Shown: positions 7,632-14,712 of the stretch, piece by piece | How the letters are laid out: each line of letters starts with the position of its first letter | How positions within the stretch are numbered: the stretch's first letter is position 1 | Assembly: GCA_002308635.1 (NCBI GenBank) | Contig: DBWG01000153.1 | Location: 604 to 25,746, forward strand | DNA: 25,143 nt | From: Ruminococcaceae bacterium UBA1244 | GTDB lineage: Bacteria; Bacillota; Clostridia; Oscillospirales; Acutalibacteraceae | Reading direction: 5' to 3' | Program-made: the position numbers and the translations under genes | The notes under the pieces: generated by a model | Told to the model about the DNA's origin: nothing | Seen by the model: only the letters and a program-made list of their open reading frames with translations | Database searches by the model: none

Positions 7632-8297
7632 ATGATACAGATAAAATCATTGACAAAGACATACAACTACAAAAAATCCAATGCATTCACCGCTCTGAAA
7701 GATATTTTCCTGACCGTTGAGGACGGCGAGATGCTTGCGATAATCGGCAAGTCAGGCGCAGGAAAATCCACACTCCTGCATATTATCGGTTGTATAGACA
7801 CCTTTGAAAAGGGCGAATATACCATTGACGATATCAAGGTACATAAACTGTCCGACAGAAAGCTTGCAAAAATACGCAATGAAAAGGTTGGCATAGTTAT
7901 GCAGGACTTTGCGCTTGTGGAAGAATATACCGTTCTTGAAAACGTAAAAATTCCTCTTTATTTTGCACGAAAAAAGAGGGGCGGTTCAAACAAGCTCGCC
8001 CTTGATGCTCTTGAAAAGGTCGGTATGAAGGAACTTGCCAAAAATCCTGTCAATAAACTATCCGGAGGACAAAAACAGCGTGTGGCTATCGCAAGGGCAA
8101 TCGTCAACGACCCGTCATTTATCCTCGCTGATGAGCCTACGGGTGCATTGGATACCAAAACATCAGCCGAAATTATGGAACTTTTCAAATCGCTCAATGC
8201 CGAAGGCAAGACAGTAATCATCATTACCCACGATCCGACTGTTGCCGAACGCTGCAAACGGCAGATCGAAATATCTGACGGAAAGATAATTGTATAG
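7632..8297 (+). CDS. ABC transporter ATPase (MacB/LolD-like), module 2
   Basis: A 221-residue nucleotide-binding protein with all catalytic motifs: Walker A GKSGAGKST (about residues 39-47), Q-loop MQDFALVEEYTV, signature LSGGQKQR, Walker B FILADEP, D-loop TGALD and H-loop THD. Sequence and length fit the LolD/MacB/BceA type that works with FtsX-fold permeases. The start is the ATG at 7632, two bases after the permease B stop, with AAGGAG upstream. It is the last gene of the operon; a strong hairpin terminator follows. It should provide ATP hydrolysis for the two permeases. These transporters usually act by mechanical transmission across the membrane rather than by classical transport. No degenerate motif is seen, so it should be active. 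Confidence 0.95.
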   Translation: MIQIKSLTKTYNYKKSNAFTALKDIFLTVEDGEMLAIIGKSGAGKSTLLHIIGCIDTFEKGEYTIDDIKVHKLSDRKLAKIRNEKVGIVMQDFALVEEYTVLENVKIPLYFARKKRGGSNKLALDALEKVGMKELAKNPVNKLSGGQKQRVAIARAIVNDPSFILADEPTGALDTKTSAEIMELFKSLNAEGKTVIIITHDPTVAERCKRQIEISDGKIIV

Positions 8298-8305
8298 ATT
8301 ATAGT

Positions 8306-8348
8306 AACAAAGATCCACTCACAATGGTTGGTGGATCTTTGTTGTTTT
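8306..8348 (+). terminator. Rho-independent terminator of module 2
   Basis: The perfect 13-base arms AACAAAGATCCAC (8306-8318) and GTGGATCTTTGTT (8331-8343) enclose a 12-base loop and are followed by GTTTT. It lies 9 bases after the ATPase stop and separates modules 2 and 3. Confidence 0.88.
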
Positions 8349-8377
8349 AAAATATTTTGAAATAGTATTTGTTTTTT

Positions 8378-8411
8378 GCAACTTTTATCTCTGTTTCCTG
8401 AGATGTATAAT
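8378..8411 (+). promoter_or_regulatory. Promoter-like region before module 3
   Basis: GCAACTTTTAT (8378-8388) and a perfect TATAAT (8406-8411) continued as AGAAC resemble the module 4 region, GAAACCTTTTCT then TATAATAGAAG, with similar spacing (28 versus 29 bases between element starts). The sequence at the usual -35 distance (TTTTAT) is a poor sigma-A match, so an alternative sigma factor or activator is plausible. The downstream GAACTGTTTTC is only an imperfect version of the palindromes before modules 2 and 4. Confidence 0.45.
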
Positions 8412-8437
8412 AGAACTGTTTTCAAGGAGTGATGAAG

Positions 8438-8995
8438 ATGGATGACAGTAAAATTGTTTCACTGTACTGGGACAGAAACGAACAGGCTATCACTGAGAGT
8501 GAAGAAAAATACGGCGAATATTGCTATCGTATAGCCTTTTACATACTGAACGAAAAAAATGACGCCGATGAAAGCGTCAACGATACCTGGCTTGCTGCGT
8601 GGAACAGTATGCCGCCGCACAGACCATCGGTTCTGAAAACCTTTTTAGGCAAGCTGACAAGACGTATCTCCATCAACAAATGGAACAATAATACCGCTCA
8701 GAAAAGAGGCGGCGGACGTATGGAGGAAGCATTGTCAGAGCTTGCGGAATGTCTGCCGGATAAGAGTTCGCCCGAAAATGAAGCTGAAACGGAACTGCTA
8801 AAAGATATCCTGTCCGATTTTGTCAGGTCGCTGAAACCAATGGAGCGTAAGTTATTCATGGGTAAATACTGGCACCTGTATTCTGTAAAGCAGCTTGCTA
8901 ATGCTTACGGCTTTACTCAGAGCAAGGTCAAATCCATGCTGCTGCGGACAAGAAAAAAGCTGAAACAACGGCTCACGGAGGAGGGATTTGAATGA
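8438..8995 (+). CDS. ECF-like sigma factor, module 3
   Basis: A 185-residue sigma factor of the same lineage as module 1. Region 2 lies at about residues 20-90 (ESVNDTWLAAWNSMPP, NTAQKR) and region 4 at about 125-178 (SVKQLANAYGFTQSKVKSML, then a basic RTRKKLKQRL helix). GTG at 8429 and ATG at 8432 are also in frame, but AAGGAG (8424-8429) fits best with the ATG at 8438, and the resulting MDDSKI start matches MEDSKI in module 1. The stop overlaps the next ATG in ATGA (8992-8995). It probably activates the following lipoprotein and ABC transporter genes. Confidence 0.9.
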   Translation: MDDSKIVSLYWDRNEQAITESEEKYGEYCYRIAFYILNEKNDADESVNDTWLAAWNSMPPHRPSVLKTFLGKLTRRISINKWNNNTAQKRGGGRMEEALSELAECLPDKSSPENEAETELLKDILSDFVRSLKPMERKLFMGKYWHLYSVKQLANAYGFTQSKVKSMLLRTRKKLKQRLTEEGFE

Positions 8996-9888
8996 AAGCA
9001 GTAGATATTTTAACAGCTCTCGGAGATATGGACGATGAGCTGATAGAGGAATCGGAAATAACCGTCAAAAAACGTCCTCGAAAATGGATAATTGCATTTG
9101 GTGCAGCCGCCTGTCTTCTTGTTTCGGTTTGCGGAGGATTGTTTGCTTTGCATTATTTCCGTTATGTTCCGCAGGAAAGCGATGTATCATCTTCAAGCGG
9201 ATATCAGGAGTATTCACTGATACAGACACTTGAACGAAAACAGATATACGGACAATTTGCCCTTTCACAGCGTTCAGAAGATGAACTGATAAAGATTTTC
9301 CCGAATAAAAACACAGACAGCATTTATGAGGATGACCGATATTTTTACTCCTTTGACGATAACGGACGGCTGCTTGAAATGACATCCGCTTATTCGGATG
9401 CGCATACAGATGCAGTCATCGAAGAATCTGCTGTCAGAGAACGTGTCAGCGAGATCTTTGAACTGTATCTGCCCGACCTGAATATCTCTGAGTATCACGT
9501 CAATATCGACTACATTGATGGTTTGAAAGTATGGAATGTCAATGCCGAAAAGAAAGATAAGAATATTATCGTTTCCACTGTTACTATCACTCTGTATGCG
9601 GATGGTGATATAAACCTGATAATGGCAGAACGTACAGATGATAACATGGGTAAGATAAACGGCAATGAAGCTTTGAGCATTGCCCTTGACAGGCTTTTGG
9701 AAAAAACTGATGAGCTTACAATAAGAGCTTCAACAGGAAAAGAAAACGGAACAGTGTATTATCAGTTTGTTTTTGATTATCCGACAGTCTATGATGACGG
9801 CAAAACCAAAAAGAATACCGTGCAGATAAAGGTGGATGCCGAAACGGGTAAGATAATAGAAGACCTTACGTTTCAGTACACTGAATAA
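8992..9888 (+). CDS. Probable anti-sigma factor with PepSY-like ectodomain, module 3
   Basis: A 298-residue single-pass membrane protein. The cytoplasmic part (1-31) carries DILTALGDMDDELIEES, which resembles the start of the module 1 anti-sigma candidate. The helix lies at about 32-54 (WIIAFGAAACLLVSVCGGLF). The ectodomain ends in a PepSY-like pattern: an N-G-N-E-A-L-S-I-A-L helix, strands including YYQFVFDYP, then VQIKVDAETGKIIEDLTF, where the V-D-x-x-T-G-x-I signature is characteristic. It starts in the ATGA overlap with a GGAGG site. It presumably sequesters the module 3 sigma factor and senses something outside the cell. It is not similar to the DUF4179-like proteins of modules 2 and 4. 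Confidence 0.8.
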   Translation: MKAVDILTALGDMDDELIEESEITVKKRPRKWIIAFGAAACLLVSVCGGLFALHYFRYVPQESDVSSSSGYQEYSLIQTLERKQIYGQFALSQRSEDELIKIFPNKNTDSIYEDDRYFYSFDDNGRLLEMTSAYSDAHTDAVIEESAVRERVSEIFELYLPDLNISEYHVNIDYIDGLKVWNVNAEKKDKNIIVSTVTITLYADGDINLIMAERTDDNMGKINGNEALSIALDRLLEKTDELTIRASTGKENGTVYYQFVFDYPTVYDDGKTKKNTVQIKVDAETGKIIEDLTFQYTE

Positions 9889-9910
9889 GCCTTGAAAGGA
9901 GGATGATTGT

Positions 9911-11236
9911 ATGAATAAAAGAATTGCGTCAACTCTGATTGCCGTGCTTTGCCTATCGCTCATGACAGGCTGTGCAAACAAGATGAACGAAACAGATACC
10001 ACAGAAATTTTAAATACAGACTACCAGTATGCCTTTGAAGATACGGGAGTAAGTCCCAAATTCTATAAAACAGCAAAAGGCTATTATTTTACAAGCGGCA
10101 AATTTATCTATTATCTTGACGGCAAAACTATGAAATACACTCCTGTCTGCAACAAGCCCGACTGCCTGCACGATCAGCAGACAGACTTCTATGAATCAGA
10201 TCAATGCAATGCCTACATACGCGGACAGGAATCTCCGGTTACGGAAGGTATTGGTTACTATAACGGCTATATTTATTATCAGGAGTCTGTAGGTGACAGC
10301 TTTGACAGACATTATGTTATCAGCCGTTTAGCTGCCGACGGTTCTTCAAAGGACATTATAGTTGATGATGAGGACATAAAGAATACGCCATACCGTTTGA
10401 TCGTGCATCGGGGATATCTGTACTATACGAAGAATAAATACATCCTCACGGACAAGAAGGACAGTAATGGAAATATCATAATGGACAATGAGACAGGTGT
10501 CTATAAAATTGATCTTGACAGCAGGGAAATGAAGCCCGAATTGTTTCTTTCAAAAGATGAAATGATGCGATCTGACGGAAGTGCTATTCCTATTCCGATG
10601 CAGATAAGAGCCTGCAGCGATCATATCCTGACAGAAATATGGGTTCAGAATTCGGTTGATTCAGATGAAAAAGGAAGCAGTACTTCGGTTAATGAGCATT
10701 ATTATCTTTCAAAAAATATCAGCACAAAGGCAGTAACGGATCTTTCAAAAATCGATCCTTCCGGTTACAATTATTATATTGATGATAGACGCCTGCTGTT
10801 CTTTCCCACAAATGAGCCTGATGATCTTTATGCCGTAAACCCGGACGGAACAAACCCAAAGAAAGTTTTTACAAGAGATACTCCGTCGGCAGGAACGGAA
10901 GAATATTTCGGACTTGACGAAAGCTATTACTATCTTTACAGCTATAAAACGGCAAAGGACGAGGATACAGGATTAGACCTTCCAACGGGTACAAACAGCC
11001 TCAAAATATATTCCAAAGACTTCAAACTGCTGAACACCGTCAATATTGATCTGATTATTAACGGTGAAAAACTGAGATTTTATGACATCGGTTTTTCATA
11101 CGGCGACAAACTGATGGTATATGCCTATGTCTATAACAACGACGCTACATTTGACTTTATACTCGGTTACATCCCGAAGGAAGAACTTCTGAAAAAAGAC
11201 GGTGATCTGACCATACGAATGATAATGGGTGATTGA
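9911..11236 (+). CDS. Secreted lipoprotein with CNKPDCLH motif, module 3
   Basis: A 441-residue protein with a clear lipoprotein signal peptide: positive N-terminus MNKR, hydrophobic stretch and lipobox LMTGC, so Cys21 should be lipid-modified after signal peptidase II cleavage. Beyond it are many short Tyr/Asp-rich strand repeats (GYYFTSGKFIYYLDGK, GYYNGYIYYQE, GYLYYTKNKY), like a beta-propeller of the DUF5050 kind. Cys80, Cys85, His87 and Cys99 (CNKPDCLH, then CNAY) form a compact group that could bind metal or form a disulfide. I recall this motif from clostridial lipoproteins, but the function is unknown to me. The ribosome binding site is AAGGAGG. It sits between the anti-sigma and permease genes, so it may be a substrate-binding or sensor component of the transporter. 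Confidence 0.8.
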   Translation: MNKRIASTLIAVLCLSLMTGCANKMNETDTTEILNTDYQYAFEDTGVSPKFYKTAKGYYFTSGKFIYYLDGKTMKYTPVCNKPDCLHDQQTDFYESDQCNAYIRGQESPVTEGIGYYNGYIYYQESVGDSFDRHYVISRLAADGSSKDIIVDDEDIKNTPYRLIVHRGYLYYTKNKYILTDKKDSNGNIIMDNETGVYKIDLDSREMKPELFLSKDEMMRSDGSAIPIPMQIRACSDHILTEIWVQNSVDSDEKGSSTSVNEHYYLSKNISTKAVTDLSKIDPSGYNYYIDDRRLLFFPTNEPDDLYAVNPDGTNPKKVFTRDTPSAGTEEYFGLDESYYYLYSYKTAKDEDTGLDLPTGTNSLKIYSKDFKLLNTVNIDLIINGEKLRFYDIGFSYGDKLMVYAYVYNNDATFDFILGYIPKEELLKKDGDLTIRMIMGD

Positions 11237-11237
11237 T

Positions 11238-13649
11238 ATGAAGCTGCTGTTCTATGAATCATATAAACTGTTAGTGAATAAGCTGTTTATTGTCTTGTTT
11301 GTTCTTCTTGCAGCAGGAAGTCTTGTGTCATTTGTCTGGGCGCAGTTATCGGTCGTCAATTCGGAAGAATTCAGCGAGGAAAAGTCAGCTGTTCAAAACA
11401 GGGATGAATACAATTCCGTGATCACTGAACTGAATAGACTTGATGCTGATGAAGCTATGAAAAAAGCTCAGGAGCAGAAAAAGCAGTATGAAATGTGCAT
11501 GATGATAAGCGCAATAATGAGCAGCGACAACACAGGTATGAATATACAGTCGGCTCTTGACGGGCTGAAAATGCAGGACGAAGAATCATTTAACAAAGCC
11601 ATTCAGCTTTGCAATGAAAGCACGGACTTCAAAGAAAAATTTTTTCTTTACGACTGTATGATAAAGAAATATCAGTACATAAAAAACTACCGTACTTTCA
11701 TAAACGATATGGACAGCAGAGCAGACAGGCAGCTTTCATTTTCGATCTTTTCGGATAACGACGCATTTTCCGAAGCAAATATAAAAAAGACCGTAAGTGA
11801 TTTTGCACCGCTCAAAGGAACGGAAGTCAAAACCGGTAATTATCTTTTTGCCGAACACGGAACATCTCATTTTATCACCGATCTTATGGCAATCTCCGTG
11901 ATGTTTCTTCTCTGTATGTGCCTGTTCATGCAGGAACGTGAAAAGGGTCTGCTGCTTTTGGTGAAGTCCTGCCGGAATGGTCATACCGATACGGCTGTAT
12001 CTAAGGTTTTAACATTAGTACTTTTTACGTTCATAACGGTTATTGTATTTTACGGCACGGAGCTTGTCGCTTCGGGTATCATTTACGGTTTGCCCGATAT
12101 GAATGCGCCCGTGCAGTCTATGAAAACGTTTATGGACTGTTCCCTAAAAATATCTGTCGGTCAATATCTGATTCTATGGCTGTTGTCAAAGCTGCTGATA
12201 CTGCTGACAATAGCGCTGCTGTTCAGCGTTATATTCAATCTTTTTCGCAGCACTGTCCTTGTGTGGCTTGTCTCCATTGGCATATTGGCAGCGGAATATA
12301 CTCTCTATATTTCCGTTCCGCCCCAAAGCAGCTTTAACCATCCTCATTTTATCAACCTGTTTTATTTTCTTGATTCAAAAACGCTGCTTGCAGATTACGA
12401 AAATCTCAATATCTTTTCAATCCCTGTAAACACGATAGATATTTTCCGTGTATTATGTATCTCTCTGATTCTGGTATTTGCAGTGATGGTGATAATGGCA
12501 TTTTCGCTCAGATCACAGATCGCAAAAAAGAGTATGATATCCTCGTTTTTCGAAATGCTGAAAAGGAAACTCCTGCCCATTCACGGCAGTACAAGCGTTT
12601 TCATACATGAGCTTTACAAAAGGCTTATACACGACAAGGGTATCATTGTCTTAGCTGTTCTTTTTATTTTTGCGATTCAGACATCCAATGAAGCAATAAG
12701 CTTTAAGTATGACAGTATTCCCGAAGCAACATACTATGCCTATCTTGAACAGTTGGAGGGCAGAATTACGCCTGAAAAGGAACAGTTCATAGAAAAGGAG
12801 CAAAAGCGCTTTGACGATCTTCAAAACGAATCTTTTGAGCTTGAAATAATGGAAAATAAAACTCCCGAGGAAAACTCCCGTTTGAGAAGCATTGATACCA
12901 TACTGAAGGGCAAATACAAGGGCTTTCAGATGCTTATGGAGCAGTATGATTACCTTAAACATCAGCATGAACAAAAGGGAACGGAAATATGGTTCGTGAA
13001 CGAAAAGAAATATTCATCCCTTCTGACCGACAGTAAAGGAATGGCAAGCAGATTTATCTTATGCGCCGTGGCTCTGACGCTGCTGACAGCAAACGTATTT
13101 TCAATTGAATACAGGCGCAGCATGAAACGCCTGCTAAGATCAACACCGTCAGGAAAGGGACGCCTTTTTGCTTTAAAATACATCATCGCACTTTTATGCG
13201 GAGCAGCAGTCTTTTTGCTTGTTTATTCCCCCGTACTGATACGTTATCTTAACAACTGGGGTAACATCCTGTCCGATGCCCCGGTATCTTCATTGCGGCA
13301 ATTTTCGGAACTCGGAAATATGACCATAGGCGGATATCTGGCGCTGTCGGGAATTCTGTATTTCATTCTTTCAATTATGATAGCGGCATTTGTATGTTCT
13401 CTTTCCGAACTGACAAGAAATCATTTTCTGACCCTGCTACTTTCAAGTGCTGCCATTCTGACAGTGTATTTCCTTATGCTCGGCAACATTACACTCAGGT
13501 TTTATGCTATCCTTGGCAGTGGCAAATACATCATATTCATTATCGGAACAGTAATTACATCAGGGATTATTATTTTAATGACCCTTTTGTCAAACAGGCT
13601 ATTCTTGTACGATCAAATCAGGAGGAATCAAAAGTGGAGCTGCAAATAA
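11238..13649 (+). CDS. Two-half ABC transporter permease, module 3
   Basis: An 803-residue membrane protein made of two similarly organised halves. Each begins with a matching motif (FYESYKLLVNK near residue 5, FIHELYKRLIHDK near 455), followed by one membrane helix, a charged extracellular region with coiled-coil character, and a bundle of helices. First-half helices lie at about 13-35, 210-231, 253-280, 307-335, 339-359 and 402-424; the second half has one at about 465-481 and several after residue 610. This is not the FtsX fold of modules 2 and 4 and looks more like an ABC-2-type permease with large loops. The ATG at 11238 is preferred over the GTG at 11229, with GGGTG upstream; it starts two bases after the lipoprotein stop. 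The substrate is unknown. Confidence 0.82.
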   Translation: MKLLFYESYKLLVNKLFIVLFVLLAAGSLVSFVWAQLSVVNSEEFSEEKSAVQNRDEYNSVITELNRLDADEAMKKAQEQKKQYEMCMMISAIMSSDNTGMNIQSALDGLKMQDEESFNKAIQLCNESTDFKEKFFLYDCMIKKYQYIKNYRTFINDMDSRADRQLSFSIFSDNDAFSEANIKKTVSDFAPLKGTEVKTGNYLFAEHGTSHFITDLMAISVMFLLCMCLFMQEREKGLLLLVKSCRNGHTDTAVSKVLTLVLFTFITVIVFYGTELVASGIIYGLPDMNAPVQSMKTFMDCSLKISVGQYLILWLLSKLLILLTIALLFSVIFNLFRSTVLVWLVSIGILAAEYTLYISVPPQSSFNHPHFINLFYFLDSKTLLADYENLNIFSIPVNTIDIFRVLCISLILVFAVMVIMAFSLRSQIAKKSMISSFFEMLKRKLLPIHGSTSVFIHELYKRLIHDKGIIVLAVLFIFAIQTSNEAISFKYDSIPEATYYAYLEQLEGRITPEKEQFIEKEQKRFDDLQNESFELEIMENKTPEENSRLRSIDTILKGKYKGFQMLMEQYDYLKHQHEQKGTEIWFVNEKKYSSLLTDSKGMASRFILCAVALTLLTANVFSIEYRRSMKRLLRSTPSGKGRLFALKYIIALLCGAAVFLLVYSPVLIRYLNNWGNILSDAPVSSLRQFSELGNMTIGGYLALSGILYFILSIMIAAFVCSLSELTRNHFLTLLLSSAAILTVYFLMLGNITLRFYAILGSGKYIIFIIGTVITSGIIILMTLLSNRLFLYDQIRRNQKWSCK

Positions 13650-14524
13650 AGAACGTATCGAAATCATACGGTAAGTCAAAACGAGCGTTGGATGATTTTT
13701 CTTTGACACTGACACCAGGTGTATACGGACTTCTTGGTGCAAACGGTGCAGGAAAAAGTACCCTGATGAATATACTTACCGATAATCTTAGCGCAGACAC
13801 CGGAAAAATACTCTGGGACGGCGAGGATATCCGCAGGCTTGGAAAAAGGTATCGTTCTTTGATCGGATATATGCCGCAGCAGCAGGGACTTTATGACAGT
13901 TTTACTGCCAACCGCTTTTTATGGTACATGGCGGCTCTGAAAGGCTTAAAAAAGAAGGATGCCAAAAAACAGATTACTGAACTTCTGAATATAGTCAGCC
14001 TGAAAAATGACGCTCATAAAAGGTTGGGAGACTATTCAGGAGGCATGAAACAGAGAGTACTTATCGCACAGGCACTTTTGGGTGAACCGAAGCTTCTTAT
14101 TCTTGACGAACCCACAGCCGGACTTGATCCGAAGGAACGTATCCGTATCCGCAGCTTCATCAGCGAGATCGCTGCGGACAAGATCGTTATACTGGTTACC
14201 CATGTTGTCAGTGACATTGAATGTATTGCTGATCGTATCATACTGATGAAAAACGGCAGGCTTATCAAATACGATACATCATCAGGTCTGATCTCATCTG
14301 TTGCAGACAAGGTTTTTGAAAAGAAATGTTCAAAGGAAGAATTGCCGGAATTGCAGAAATCATTTTCCTGCGGAAATGTCCTGCAAAGAGATGAATGTCT
14401 GGTGTTTCGTATTGTGGGGGATAGATGTCCAGATGATTTTTCAGCAAGTAATAGTGAGATTTCTCTTGAAGAGGTGTATCTGTATTATATTGAATATGAA
14501 AATGATAAGAATGATTTACCTTAA
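13634..14524 (+). CDS. ABC transporter ATPase, module 3
   Basis: A 296-residue ATPase of the CcmA/bacitracin-type family that pairs with ABC-2-like permeases. The motifs are Walker A GANGAGKST (about residues 35-43), Q-loop MPQQQGLYDS, signature YSGGMKQR, Walker B LLILDEP, D-loop AGLDP and H-loop THV. About 80 residues follow the catalytic core and end in the EEVYLYYIE helix usual for this family. The frame is open upstream to 13394 inside the permease gene, but GTG at 13634 is chosen because AGGAGG lies 8 bases before it and VELQIKNVSKSYG is a normal ABC start. It overlaps the permease gene by 16 bases. It is the last gene of module 3 and is followed by a strong terminator. Confidence 0.93.
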   Translation: MELQIKNVSKSYGKSKRALDDFSLTLTPGVYGLLGANGAGKSTLMNILTDNLSADTGKILWDGEDIRRLGKRYRSLIGYMPQQQGLYDSFTANRFLWYMAALKGLKKKDAKKQITELLNIVSLKNDAHKRLGDYSGGMKQRVLIAQALLGEPKLLILDEPTAGLDPKERIRIRSFISEIAADKIVILVTHVVSDIECIADRIILMKNGRLIKYDTSSGLISSVADKVFEKKCSKEELPELQKSFSCGNVLQRDECLVFRIVGDRCPDDFSASNSEISLEEVYLYYIEYENDKNDLP

Positions 14525-14712
14525 TAACAACACCGTTTTTTCCGATGCATAACAAAAGCAATGAAGGTTTAGAACGAAAAATATTTCAAGTATATAATGC
14601 TAATATATTAAAGCAGCAGGATACTCTTTTGATTCTGAGTATCCTGCTGTTTTGTTTGTTCTTATCATATTACAGATATATTGGCTTAAAAGATCTCATT
14701 TTCAAGTTGTTA
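14525..14712. other. Convergent intergenic gap
   Basis: A 188-base gap between the converging module 3 ATPase and DUF4132 genes. Apart from the bidirectional terminator I see nothing in it. A TATAAT at 14593-14598 has no -35 partner and lies only about 15 bases before the hairpin. Confidence 0.6.
14611..14654. terminator. Bidirectional terminator between module 3 and the DUF4132 operon
   Basis: The perfect 13-base arms CAGCAGGATACTC (14614-14626) and GAGTATCCTGCTG (14637-14649) enclose a 10-base loop. TTTTGTTT follows on the plus strand. On the minus strand the hairpin is followed by CTTTAATATATT, a poorer T-tract. It lies between two convergent genes, 87 bases after the ATPase stop and about 60 bases from the DUF4132 gene stop. 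Confidence 0.88.

Noticed and set aside
13394..13633. Upstream extension of the module 3 ATPase gene
   Set aside because: It lies wholly inside the permease gene in another frame and is unlike an ABC N-terminus; GTG 13634 has AGGAGG 8 bases upstream.
14593..14598. TATAAT as a possible promoter
   Set aside because: No -35 element at 16-18 bases, and a terminator hairpin begins about 15 bases downstream.
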